From NCBI GenBank assembly GCA_900095095.1, contig FMBT01000004.1:1-53829 (forward strand): DNA of 53,829 nt, written 5' to 3'. Each line of letters begins with the position of its first letter. The first letter of the stretch is position 1. A program made the position numbers and the translations under genes. Of the stretch, positions 32,410 to 42,666 are shown in pieces. The stretch is from Fragilariopsis cylindrus CCMP1102. Taxonomy: Eukaryota > Bacillariophyta > Bacillariophyceae > Bacillariales > Bacillariaceae. The notes below the pieces were generated by a model, which was not told the origin of the DNA, did not search any database, and saw only the letters and a list, made by a program, of their open reading frames with translations.

Positions 32410-34590
32410 TTAGAGAATCCGTAATTGAGGGGGGATCTCGTTGATATACTCACCATGAACATTGTCTATGTCATCAACTAAGCTATTATTATCCGAACTT
32501 GAGTTTGACACGTAGGTTAAATCATTTAAATCATCTACATCATTTGAATCATTAAATTCATTCGTCAAATCGGAATAATCTAAATTATTACGCGTAGTAC
32601 GATGGTGTTGATTATGATCATCAGAGTTCTTCTTACCATTCATAGAACTCAATGTTTTACGCAACCGTTTCAATTCATGATTCATTTTGGACTTTTCATG
32701 TTTCCACCGTTGATGTTTCAGCTGCCATTGCATCCGTTCATGTTCCCATTTCTGTTCATCAGCTACTCGATCTCGATTCGTTCCTTCATTTTTTCTCATC
32801 CATGATGATATTTGAGTTTTCATTTCACTTTTTGTTGTACGATGGTTCCGATCGGATATAGCAGTTGCTTTATGAGCTGCCTGAAGGTCGTCCGTTATAA
32901 CTTCATGCTGGCTCTTTAAGGTGGATAATTCCTGTTGGATCGTTTCCTTTTCTTGCCGTGAGACTGATAATTGATTTGATGCTCTTATTAGTGTCTTTTG
33001 AAACCAATCTACTAGTATATTTTGGTGTTCCTCCCGTAAAGATAAGGCTCGCATAATTCGCGTCACTCTATTTTGGTCAAGCTCTAGAAGCTGTTCCCAT
33101 TCTTCGGATAATGTCCCAATGCATTGTTGCTGAAATAAAATCAAAGAGGAAATGGAATCCTGAGAAGTATTTAAGTCCTTGTATGGAGCAAATTCATACT
33201 CAAGTGACGATTCTAATAATGTAATTGCTGAAGAAGAATTCAATACCAGTAATCTGCTTGTAAAATCATCGAAAAGTTCCATTGATAATTCCTTCCGATG
33301 AAGACAACAATACTCGGTAATGAGCCGGGTCATGTATATAGAAGAGCTTTCTGTTGGTTGTTCCATCTCAGCTAAAATTAGGCATAAATGTTTGGGCGTT
33401 ATTTCACCGAGTAGATTGGTACAAGATATATTCTCTTCTATCATAGATAATAAATCTCTGGAGCACACACCCAGGATATGCTCCAAAAATTCACCTTGAT
33501 CGTAATAAAGGGAATCGATATAATATTGACAAAGATGTTCCCTTCCATCGACAGTCCCCAAGTCATCTTCGATGTAATCTGTGGCATGGTCCCAAAGACT
33601 ATGATTTCGGAAATAGTCAGCCAAGTAACAGAGACCAAGCGCATTTTCATTTGTAATTTCAAACTGCCCATTCCCGTATGTATAATCGAGGAAGCAGGGA
33701 ATAATTCTACATGATCGAGCGATTAATGGAACTCTCGTCGTCCTATTAATATTTTTATTTATTTCGGCTTGTCGGAAGACATCTTTAAAAAATTCACATG
33801 CACGTGGACCTATCGCCAATGCTACACGATGGACGTGGAATACTTCAAAGTTTTTTGTTGACCGATTAAAGATATTAAGCTTCCAGTCACTCAAACTTTC
33901 AGATGGATTCAATCTCCAGCACAAACTTCGTCCCGATTCTCCTACTTGGTTGGTTGCCAAGTAGTTACTAGAATTATAACTATCTTCGATCTTATTCATC
34001 CGATGGTACTGATCATGCGGCTGCGATCTGAAAGAGGTCTCATCTTCTAGGAATTCATTCGTCCGGGAGGTGTTTGCTTCGTTCGGATATTCATAATTAT
34101 ATTCATGCGGCTGTGATCTCAAAGTGGTCTCATCTTCCAGGAATTCATTCGTCCGGGAGGTGTTTGCTTCGCTCGGATATTCATAATGGTCTTCAATCTT
34201 ATTCAGCTGATTGTACTGATCATTTGGTGTTCTCAAAGAGGTCTCATCCGCCCGGAATTTATTCGTCAGCGATGTGCTTCTTTCGCTCGGATACTCATAA
34301 CTATCTTCATAATTATTCAGCTGATTGTACTGATCATGCGGCTGCGATCTCAAAGAGGTCTCATCCGTACAGAATTCATTCGTCCGCGACGTGTTTGGCT
34401 CGTTTGGATATTCATAACTATCTTCAATTTCATTTAGCTGATTGTGCTTATCGTATTGATAACTATCTCCAGTTATATTCTGTATGTTGTACTGATCATG
34501 TTGCGATCTCGTCGCAGATGTCTCACCCTCTTGTGAATCATAATCATTTGTCAGCAAGCTGATTGCATTGTCATTGACAAAGATGCTCAT
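32410..34590 (-). CDS. BTB/POZ-domain protein with N-terminal tandem repeats and coiled coil
   Basis: An uninterrupted 726-aa frame. Residues about 45-215 hold four to five imperfect repeats of 30-38 residues with the core QYNQLN, YEYP, NTSRTNEF, DETSLRSQPHD. A BTB-like domain follows from about 235: SDWKLNIFN, then FHVHRVALAIGPRACEFFKDVF, and the helical LGLCYLADYFRNHSLW. BTB domains usually dimerise or bind Cullin-3. A BACK-like helical part follows, then a coiled coil at about 550-650 rich in Glu/Gln/Lys. The end is acidic and Asn/Asp/Ser-rich. No kelch or MATH domain is seen. It shares a divergent promoter with the VWA gene. Confidence 0.75.
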   Translation of the reverse strand: MSIFVNDNAISLLTNDYDSQEGETSATRSQHDQYNIQNITGDSYQYDKHNQLNEIEDSYEYPNEPNTSRTNEFCTDETSLRSQPHDQYNQLNNYEDSYEYPSERSTSLTNKFRADETSLRTPNDQYNQLNKIEDHYEYPSEANTSRTNEFLEDETTLRSQPHEYNYEYPNEANTSRTNEFLEDETSFRSQPHDQYHRMNKIEDSYNSSNYLATNQVGESGRSLCWRLNPSESLSDWKLNIFNRSTKNFEVFHVHRVALAIGPRACEFFKDVFRQAEINKNINRTTRVPLIARSCRIIPCFLDYTYGNGQFEITNENALGLCYLADYFRNHSLWDHATDYIEDDLGTVDGREHLCQYYIDSLYYDQGEFLEHILGVCSRDLLSMIEENISCTNLLGEITPKHLCLILAEMEQPTESSSIYMTRLITEYCCLHRKELSMELFDDFTSRLLVLNSSSAITLLESSLEYEFAPYKDLNTSQDSISSLILFQQQCIGTLSEEWEQLLELDQNRVTRIMRALSLREEHQNILVDWFQKTLIRASNQLSVSRQEKETIQQELSTLKSQHEVITDDLQAAHKATAISDRNHRTTKSEMKTQISSWMRKNEGTNRDRVADEQKWEHERMQWQLKHQRWKHEKSKMNHELKRLRKTLSSMNGKKNSDDHNQHHRTTRNNLDYSDLTNEFNDSNDVDDLNDLTYVSNSSSDNNSLVDDIDNVHGEYINEIPPQLRIL
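33960..34460. repeat. Coding minisatellite (about 90-117 nt units) in the BTB gene
   Basis: Four to five imperfect direct copies of a unit encoding the EYP...NTSRTNEF...DETSLRSQPHDQYNQLN repeat. One unit is shortened by about nine residues. Unit boundaries are easily seen on the minus strand. Confidence 0.85.
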
Positions 34591-35119
34591 TTTCCGTGAC
34601 TTTGTTCCGATTCATCTGATCATTAATAAAGAGTTAGAACCTATTTCAACATGCTGTAGTTAGATGATTCATTCACTTCGGCGCTCTTACAGTAGTACTA
34701 ATAAAGTAAGCAGTAATTACTGTATGACATCATACCTCTTTGTGGCTAAGTAAATACTGCTATTTAGAACAATTTCGATTTGAGTGGAATGTAAACAATT
34801 TAAATCAAGCCATTCACATACGGACGCGCCTAAAAAAGTCACAACGGCAACGTCGGCTTTTCGCGCAAGGGGCGCGTTTTTTTAGACTAGGGTTTGAGGT
34901 TACGGACTAAAATTCATTTTTGACATCCACGATTTAATTTATACTGCGTTAATATTCAATATACATCGCCCATCCGGCTGGATTTCGATTTCGGAATTTC
35001 ACACATAAATAATATAATAATAGTAATAACAAGCATAGCTAAACGAACTTCAAAAGAAAAAGTAGTACAAAAGAAAGATTAAAGATGCAGTACAATATAA
35101 CAAAGACGACGTTATCCCA
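34591..35119. promoter_or_regulatory. Divergent promoter, BTB / VWA genes, with E2F-like site
   Basis: A TTTTCGCGC element (34858-34866), similar to the E2F consensus, and a nearby GGCGCG lie in a GC-rich island near 34820-34880, in otherwise AT-rich DNA. The function is inferred. Confidence 0.4.
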
Positions 35120-36279
35120 ATGGCCGTTGCTACTGCGGTTCCGCAAGGACATACGACAGCGACGCCAACTTCAAATAGAACACTTCTACAACAGGGACGA
35201 AGCCAACGGGTTCTAATGGGGGTGGTAGTACTAAACAACTCAGTGGAAATGAAACAGAATCACTAAAGGATCAAGGATTTACTACAGGATTAATATCATC
35301 AATTGCTCGTAGCAACATGACGTTTCCACTTCGAATTTGGGTGGTTGATAACAGTGGATCTATGATGACTGGTGACGGACATCGAATTGTTCAAACAGGA
35401 AATGCAAATGATGTACGGTTCGTGAGTTGTTCCCGATGGGCAGAAATTCAAGAAACGGTAGAATATCACGCACAGATTGCTGCACTACTCGGGAATCCGA
35501 CTGTCTTCCGGTTATTGAACGATCCAGGCCGGTTGGCTGGTCCACAACAATTCAGTGTGGGAGAACGTGGTCCAGACTTCATCGCTGAAGAATTGAATAC
35601 TGCACTAACGACCATAAAGAATGTTCAACCATCTGGTGTGACACCCCTATCGGAACATGTTCGAGAAATTCGTGCAAACGTCATAGCGATGAAAGATGAT
35701 TTGTCCCAAATGGGACAAAAGGTTGTTATTGTTCTCGCCACGGATGGCCTTCCTAGTAATGAACAAGGAGTGTCATCGTCACATACACGGATGGAATTTC
35801 AAAATGCGTTGAGATCCTTAGAGGGACTACCGATCTGGATTGTTGTTCGTCTATGTACAGATGAAGATCAGGTTGTAGAATTTTATAACAATCTTGACTC
35901 TGAATTAGAATTAAGTTTGGAAGTCATTGACGACTTCGTAGGAGAAGCAGAAGAAATTTATGAACACAACAAATGGCTGAATTATGCCCTTCCACTTCAT
36001 CGAATAAGGGAGATGGGTTTCAATCATAAGTTGTTTGATTTACTGGACGAACGGCCACTAACCAAAGATGAACTACTGGAATTCTTTGCTTTAATCTTTG
36101 GAGAATTTGATGGCATACCAGATCCACAAATTAATTGGAAGGGATTCTGTGATTATATTTCCATGGTAGTTGATAAAGAAAAGAACCAATGGAATCCCAT
36201 CAAGAAGAAGATGATGCCATGGATTAATATGAGGCAACTTTCAAAAACGTACGGAGATCCTACTTGCACAATCATGTAG
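35120..36279 (+). CDS. VWA-domain protein with complete MIDAS and C-terminal CaaX-like box
   Basis: The von Willebrand A-type domain starts at FPLRIWVVDNSGSM (DxSxS metal site). The later MIDAS residues are at SGVTPLSEH (Thr) and LATDGLPSN (Asp), so metal binding is likely intact. The ORF from 35317 is open to 36279. A better N-terminus starts at ATG 35120 (MAVATAVPQGHTT) and joins after one missing base in the G run near 35193. This gives 387 codons and includes QGFTTGLISSIARS just before the domain. The protein ends in Cys-Thr-Ile-Met, which fits a farnesylation box and suggests membrane attachment. The C-terminal half has helical parts (KWLNYALPLHRIREMGF) without a known name. Function is unknown. 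Confidence 0.75.
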
Positions 36280-37032
36280 GTTCTTACAGGTAGCTCAGAA
36301 TGAGAATTGTTCCTCAGACCAAAAGTGTTTTTGTCCAACACACATCACAATCTTTAATTGAACGTTTTTTAATTTTCTTCTTCTTCCTGAAACTAATATA
36401 TGTAACATCTTAAAAATAATAATATTTCTACATCTCCTCCATTTCTCCACAAATAAAACAAACCCCTACAGTAGCTTTTTCCAACTCATGTTGTGCTGAA
36501 GAATATGTATGATTGCATCAAACTATTCTATTTGGACTGGGCGATTCAGCTTGTTCAGAGAAGAAAAATGAACACGGCTGCGGTTGATCAAAAGAAGGGA
36601 AGTTATGATGCCACTGTTAATGTTATTGTTAATGTGATTGTTACTGTTACTACTCTCATTATTATGGGAGTATAATTCAGTTGATTTAGATGTATGGTCA
36701 CAAAACATGCACATGTTTGATACTGTTTATAAAAATTCAAAGAAAAAAAGACGTCTATATGCAGTTCTAGAGATCTAATGAAGAACGAGAGAAGCAGCAC
36801 ATCAGTTAGCTAGAGTAATTAAGCAAAACACAATTATAAAGTGACACTTTCTATTTGGGCCATCTTAATCAAGTCTATTATTACGTAGTATGTAAGTCTA
36901 CTTCCGACACTATATTGATTGTTGTTCTTTGTTATTTCAACGAATTAACTGCATAAACCCCATGCAGTCCCATTGTTCTGTTTTGTTGACGAGATGCCGA
37001 CGACGTACAATTTACCTTAGGTCAGAGATTTT
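36280..37032. other. Convergent intergenic region
   Basis: 753 nt between the VWA and HMG genes. Contains TTAATG/TTACTG-type short repeats near 36605-36655. Overlapping short ORFs there are products of the repeat and are not called. Confidence 0.5.
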
Positions 37033-38700
37033 TTATTTATCGTCTTTTCCCATCTTATTTCTCTTCGTAGGTGATTCATGAGTATCGTCGTTGTTCGCGG
37101 CATCATCGTTATTTGTAGAGTTCAACGGAACGGGCCTCTTGGACGGATCAGACTTAGTGGTAGTGACTACTGCTTGTGGAATACTACTACTATTCCGAGC
37201 TATTTCTGTTGGCTCTTCCGTCTTCTTTTCTTCGTCATCCTTATCGATTTCTATCTTTACAGCAACTACTTTTGATTCGTCCCCTTTTTGCGTTTGCGTT
37301 CGCGCTAGCGATTTCGATTCTGATGCTACGATTTTTACCTTATCTTGTTGTTGCTGTTGTTTCGACTGCTGCTGCTGCTGCTGCTGTTGTTGTTGTTTAT
37401 TGTCCCCCGCCGCTCTTGGGCTCTTTCCCCGAGCTGTGAGAGTAGCACAATGACGACTAGCAATTTCATCTTCTTCCATGAATCGACGTCTATCATCTTC
37501 TTCTTGTATCATAAATGCATCTCGACTTTCTTGTGGTAGCGCCTCCCATGCTTTCATTAGTCGAGTATTTAGATTCGAATTGACTAAGAACGGATCAAGT
37601 TTAATACGATTTTTATTGTCGTCGTTGTCGTCGTCACGATTCGATTTATCTTTTGTTGTTGTTGTGGTTGTTGTACTTTTTCGAACTTCCTCTTCCGCAA
37701 GTTTCCGATACTTCTCGATATTTTTCTTGACGAAGAAATGAAAATCAGATTGAATAGGTTTGACTTCTTCGGTTGTTATTTCTGTTGCTGCAGCTGCACG
37801 CAAACGTTCTACTTCAACGTGGTCGGGTACATTCTGTGTATGCTGTTGTTGCTGTGGTTGGTTTGATGAGTCGGGGGATTGTCGGGGACTACTACTACGC
37901 TTTCCACCTGCTGCTGGGGTTAGGTTTGTTGTTTTCGCTTCGTTCGGTAGAATATTACTACTGCTGCTGCTGCTGCTGCCTTTATTAGTTCGATTAATCG
38001 AAGATCCCGCTGATACTAACGAAGAAGAATGCTGTTCTGAAGGGATCGCAGTAGAAGAAAGATCATTACTATTTGTTCTTTTGTTACTAGTAGTATTAGG
38101 ACCAGTTGTAGTAGAAGAAGATGGAGGAGGGATTGGAGACGGTCCTCGATACGTTGTCGGACCTTGCGGATGCTGCGATGGATGGTGATGGCCGGGATGG
38201 GGAGGACCGCCGTGTTGGTAATGATGGCTTTCGTACCCCCCTCCATAACCATAGGGAGGCGGATGCACAGAAGTAGAGTAACCGGGAGGAGGAGGAGGAC
38301 CACCACCACCACTACCATATCCTGGTGGACCGTAGGAAGAAGAAGGGTGTGATGGGTGTGGTGGGTATGCAATTCTTGGATAGCCGCCTGGTATTGGACC
38401 ACCAGGAGGATAACTACCATGCGATGTTGAGCCATAGGGTAGATGAGAAGGGTACGGTGAGTACGAGCTTCCGTAGGATGGGTGTGATGGGTGTGATGGA
38501 TGTGATGGATGTGATGGTGGTCCTTGTGGTGGTGGAGGTCCATATCCCATTGCAGCAGCAGATCGTTCACGCCCCAAATCAGCAGAGTAATGGGGATAAC
38601 CACTGGGACCACCACCCATTTGAGTTCCTGACGACATTGATTGTTGTTGCATCGACGATGATGGTACACCGTCTGAGGGGTTATTGTTATTATCTGTCAT
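37033..38700 (-). CDS. HMG-box-like nuclear protein with Pro/Gly-rich N-terminus and poly-Gln
   Basis: An uninterrupted 555-aa frame. Residues 1-200 are Pro/Gly/Ser/Tyr/His-rich with a SHP repeat (HPSHPSHPSHPS). Residues about 200-310 are Ser/Thr/Asn-rich. An HMG-box-like segment at about 313-415 has SDFHFFVKKNIEKYRK, then LMKAWEALPQESRDAFM and EEDDRRRF, split by an Asn/Asp/Thr-rich insert. This suggests DNA bending or chromatin binding, although the insert makes the fold uncertain. A poly-Gln tract at about 430-450 comes from a CTG/TTG array (minus strand). The tail is charged, ending KRNKMGKDDK, a possible nuclear signal. Confidence 0.65.
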   Translation of the reverse strand: MTDNNNNPSDGVPSSSMQQQSMSSGTQMGGGPSGYPHYSADLGRERSAAAMGYGPPPPQGPPSHPSHPSHPSHPSYGSSYSPYPSHLPYGSTSHGSYPPGGPIPGGYPRIAYPPHPSHPSSSYGPPGYGSGGGGPPPPPGYSTSVHPPPYGYGGGYESHHYQHGGPPHPGHHHPSQHPQGPTTYRGPSPIPPPSSSTTTGPNTTSNKRTNSNDLSSTAIPSEQHSSSLVSAGSSINRTNKGSSSSSSSNILPNEAKTTNLTPAAGGKRSSSPRQSPDSSNQPQQQQHTQNVPDHVEVERLRAAAATEITTEEVKPIQSDFHFFVKKNIEKYRKLAEEEVRKSTTTTTTTKDKSNRDDDNDDNKNRIKLDPFLVNSNLNTRLMKAWEALPQESRDAFMIQEEDDRRRFMEEDEIASRHCATLTARGKSPRAAGDNKQQQQQQQQQQSKQQQQQDKVKIVASESKSLARTQTQKGDESKVVAVKIEIDKDDEEKKTEEPTEIARNSSSIPQAVVTTTKSDPSKRPVPLNSTNNDDAANNDDTHESPTKRNKMGKDDK

Positions 38701-39397
38701 GACTGATTTTATGTAGCTATGTGGAAGGAAACTGGTGATGGCGTTGTTCGATTTTGTTTATGCAGGTAGGTAGCAAGTGTGTAAAAGGCTTGGGTACTTG
38801 TTCAATAAATGACGACGTCGAAGAATATGATCGTCCACGCTTGACGATAGAACTGTGCTTACTGTTAGACCTCCACAAAAAGTGAGAACAGTACAGCGAG
38901 GAGAGATAATAATAGGTTTAATATTTTAATATCAACACGAACATGGTTATAATAAGCAGCCATTGTTTATTGAACGGAAAACCAACTGACAACAGATTGC
39001 TAACGGAAAGGGTGCGCGATAACACACTAAATTGAACATGCGCGCCAACAGCAATTTGAAATTATTATGATATATATATTTTAACCGCATTAAATTCTAA
39101 CAAACTTTGGATACTAACCGTTACATCAGTAGCTACTGTAGTAAACATACAATCTTGTTATAAGGGTGATTGATTCGTAATTCTGCACGAGAAATCTATA
39201 TATCCTACAGTAGAAAAAGGAAAGAGATCAAACACTCAATATGTTTGTGCGTGGGACATGGGTAAATTCAGAACCAAGTCATAGGTGTTAGAAATGTGTT
39301 AAGTATGGTGGTTGGTTATATTTCAGGAGGAGATATATAATCCTATTTGACAAAATATTTATAAACTATTAATAAAACATCGCTATATATTATTTAT
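38701..39397. other. Intergenic region
   Basis: About 700 nt between two minus-strand genes, holding the HMG gene upstream region and the 3' flank of the EEP gene. AT-rich, with (TA)n near 39070. Nothing else is seen. Confidence 0.5.
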
Positions 39398-41543
39398 TTA
39401 GCTTTTGGGTTCAAGAATGGTGGATAACAAACCATGATCAGATGGAAATTCCAAAGTCGGAAACGCCATGTCTTCAATATATGTTTTCTTCCCCGTATTA
39501 TCCTTCCAAGTTTTGATCACTTTAAAATCATCTTTGGGAAATATAATAAAGTCCTTAGGATTGACATCACCCTTTTCACGTTTTTCAGTACTCTTACATG
39601 CTTTATTCAGTTGTGGTTGTAGGAACGTCCGAGCGTTGTACGTCGTATAGTTGGAAGGATTCGGTACATCCCCCCAACACGATGTCATACCATGAGATAC
39701 GACATCTTTTGCAAAATCAAGAACATCTTGTTGCTTTCCAGGTTTGGCATGCTCGTATGTGTTAGCATCCATACCGAATACAAGTCGATGATTTTTCAAA
39801 GTGCTATCCGTTTTCATGGCTTTAACGATAGCATCGACAACGGGTTTAGTCGCCAATCCATTGGTATCACCATGGAAGGAGGCAAGTACGAATTCAACAT
39901 CGAATTTGTTGGTTGCAGTGATGGCTAAAATATCTCCTTTTGCGACAGGTACAGCAGCACCTTTTGGAAACGATGCTTCCACTAGTGAAGTGATTTCAAC
40001 TCCAGAACCATTTGGAAATAACTCCTTCTTAAGGAAAATAACAGAATTTTGATCTCTCACAGCATCGAGGTCAGCCGGTGAAATGATGTGGAATGATTTT
40101 CCTAATTTCGAACCCCGGGCCTGGTCAATAAATGAGGACGATACCTCTTGAAGCATAATAACATCCGTATCACCATACGTAGTTTCTAAAATTTCCAACG
40201 TACGTGGGACTTTTTTCTTATTAAGATTTTCTACCATAATTGATTTCAAAGGCTGCCAAACATCTGGCGCTGTTACAGTGTTCATCATGTGTACCAAATA
40301 GCATCGAATATAGCTCCACACATTGTTTGCAGGGGTAAGGAATCCTTTTCTTCCTGCTCTGTAATATCAGGATATTTTGCCTTTTTGATTGGTTGAAGCA
40401 ATTCATATGGAATTTTTGCTTCAACACCCTTCTTACCCTTAATGTTGAGCTTATCATCAAAAGTAAATGCCTCCCATGCTGTCCACCATTTGTCGAGTGT
40501 CGACAAGTCTCCTTCATACATGTTAATAACAGTTGGACGGTAAACTTGACCTGCACCTCCCTCAATATTGATAGTGTTGGTAATACGATCTGGCATGGAA
40601 GCTAAACGCTTACTCCCTAAAATAGGATCCTTCACAAAACCGGATATAATTTTACGATTTTGAAAGTCCGATTCCCAATAGGATCGTACACTGGTCCATC
40701 CTACACCAGTCAAACGAGAGTCTAACTTTGTAAACATTTCTTCCGTGAATACCTGATTGACAGGAACATCCTTTTCTCCTGGATTATCTATGAATTTTTC
40801 AATATTGATCATAAGTTTTTCATATTCTGGATTTTCCTTGTATGTGATCCAATATTCGAATGGGTTGTTATTGATTGCTGCAATGTTCCAAGTTGTGACA
40901 GCTAATTTTCGACCGGCTGAAATCATCTTACTCATACCACTTGACGATGGTAATGCGTTGGTTCCTAGGAATGTACTTGCTCCACCTGAATGATAAAAGA
41001 CAACAACAACAACAACAACAACAGTGAGGAATCGAAGAAAATAGATTGTGAGCAATGGTTCAGTCGATTCAATTGATAAGAAACTGTTAAGGTTCATTTT
41101 TTAAAATATGGTGTACGCAGCGTTTACAATTATAATCAGGCGAATATTTTGTTCAACGACGATATACGGTATGTTTGGATGAAGGGAACATTCCCAAAAC
41201 ACAAAAAGAAAACAAAACACGGATTAAAAAGATTAAATTGTGTTGGAACTGCATTTGCACTGACCCCGTCGATATAAAAATGTTGTATAAAAGAGGTAAC
41301 GATAAGAATAAGAAGGATCTTGTTACGATAGGAAGTTAGATTCTTGCTTTTTGGGAAAGCGTTGCCGTTGCCACCTCCTGAGTAAGGCGTTGCAATACTA
41401 CGTCGACTGTAGGCCATGTGGCGATTATAACTGTTGCTGTTGGCTACTGCTTTTTTGGAAATGGAAATTCCGGTAGTATTGTTACTATTGTTCTCGTACA
41501 GACTAGTTCTATGTCGCAAATTATCAGTGTTTTCCGTAGCCAT
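39398..41543 (-). CDS. Endonuclease/exonuclease/phosphatase-family secreted or membrane protein
   Basis: Exon 1 is 41543-41261, the intron is 40986-41260, and exon 2 is 40985-39398, with one missing base near 40275 (TGGTACAC). The total is 623 aa. Exon 1 ends in a hydrophobic segment (KILLILIVTSFI) that looks like a signal anchor. The junction joins DGVS to GASTFLG. Catalytic motifs of the EEP fold are all visible: TTWNIAAINNN, MLQEV, LVFGMDANTY and FPSDHGLL. The family acts on phosphodiester or phosphomonoester bonds (DNase, inositol phosphatase, sphingomyelinase types); the substrate here cannot be told. An alternative start at 41097 would read a poly-Val stretch from the intron's TTG/GTT array, so I prefer the spliced model, which is phase-consistent. 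Confidence 0.75.
40999..41023. repeat. (AAC)n trinucleotide run in the EEP gene intron
   Basis: Eight or so AAC/ACA units on the plus strand, close to the acceptor of the minus-strand intron, where they add to its pyrimidine tract. Confidence 0.85.
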
Positions 41544-41957
41544 AAAATTGAAGTCCAGTTATTATCAGATGATAGGGATCTTACAAATGCGGAGGTGATA
41601 CGAGAGATCGAGAGATAAGTGGAATAAAGGTTCTTAAATGACCCCGCTCGCAAGCAAGGAGTAAAAGACAAAAGAGGGCAAGATTGACGAAACTTAATTT
41701 GGGGTGAAGGTAGGTTTTTGTGATATCCAATTCGTGCTTGAGATTTTCGGGTTTTTAATGAAATCCCCCAAAAATAGCTCATTTCAATTTGAATTAATAT
41801 GACCGCCGCATCTTTTATGGAGAAAAACATTTCAATTTGGACGATGGACGATGATCGAGAACTTCATATACGAATTAACAACAACATCCTGTATTCTTAT
41901 ATATACTCGTAGCAGCAAACGATACAGGAAATGCAAGTATATCTGCCTTAGCCTTTG
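41544..41957. other. Intergenic region upstream of the EEP gene
   Basis: 414 nt between minus-strand genes. A minus ORF at 41444-41830 overlaps the EEP exon in another frame and has no protein features. Nothing else is seen. Confidence 0.5.
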
Positions 41958-42290
41958 CTACTTCTTTTTCTTACCATTGTCGTTGCTTTTGTTGACTTGT
42001 AAGGCAATAATAATCATCAATAAAAAGAAACATCCCGTAGCAATTAGTTGCCGTCGTCCTGTGTAATTTCTTGGAAACAATGAAAAAGGCTTATTGCGAC
42101 CCTCAGCAGTGGAAGCACTAGAATCGACCTCGAAGGTTGTCGTCACTGTCATGGGCGTGTTACGTGGAGATTTTGACATAATGTTTTCGTTAGTAGTGGA
42201 TGATGACGATTCAGTTTTTTCGGTACAAGCCATTCCAGACTCTAGTTCAAAAGATGTTGAAGCAGGTGTTTGTTGTGGTCGTCGTCGCAT
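41958..42290 (-). CDS. Small tail-anchored-like membrane protein, hypothetical
   Basis: A 110-codon ORF not matched to a family. It has a polar N-terminal region rich in Ser/Thr/Glu, one hydrophobic segment near the end (LIATGCFFLLMIIIALQV), and a short basic tail (NGKKKK). This layout fits a C-terminal tail anchor. A possible acceptor lies just upstream (TGTAG before TCGTATACACC), so it may be the last exon of a longer gene, but no upstream exon is evident. Confidence 0.4.
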   Translation of the reverse strand: MRRRPQQTPASTSFELESGMACTEKTESSSSTTNENIMSKSPRNTPMTVTTTFEVDSSASTAEGRNKPFSLFPRNYTGRRQLIATGCFFLLMIIIALQVNKSNDNGKKKK

Positions 42291-42666
42291 CCCATCAACT
42301 GGTGTATACGATCTACAGTAATATTATTGTTTTAGGATGCGTCTTTTTGTGTTTTGTGATTTTCTCGTTTTCATTATTTCATTTTGATTCTTATTTTTGA
42401 ACCGTTAAAAAAATTAATTTAAAAAATGAACGAAAACAAAAATCGAAAAATCGTCTCCCCCCGAAAAAATTCCAAAGTTTTCAAGTAGACCCTCTAATTC
42501 GACGGTGTACTGTATGTTGTGAAGTAAACTATAGGTCAATCAGAAGAAGCTAAGACAACAAGGTTTGTTATGTATATAATATCAATACCGTATCTTCTAG
42601 TAACAGTCGATCCTCTACTACATCACTTATTTCGGGTAAACTTAGTTTAGAGTCTAATCCGACAAC
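42291..42666. other. Short intergenic region
   Basis: AT-rich with A/C runs near 42455-42475 and TACCGTA at 42586-42592. Nothing else is seen. Confidence 0.5.

Noticed and set aside
38016..38669. 217-codon minus ORF rich in His/Leu
   Set aside because: A frame shadow of the Pro/Gly/His-rich N-terminus of the HMG-box gene.
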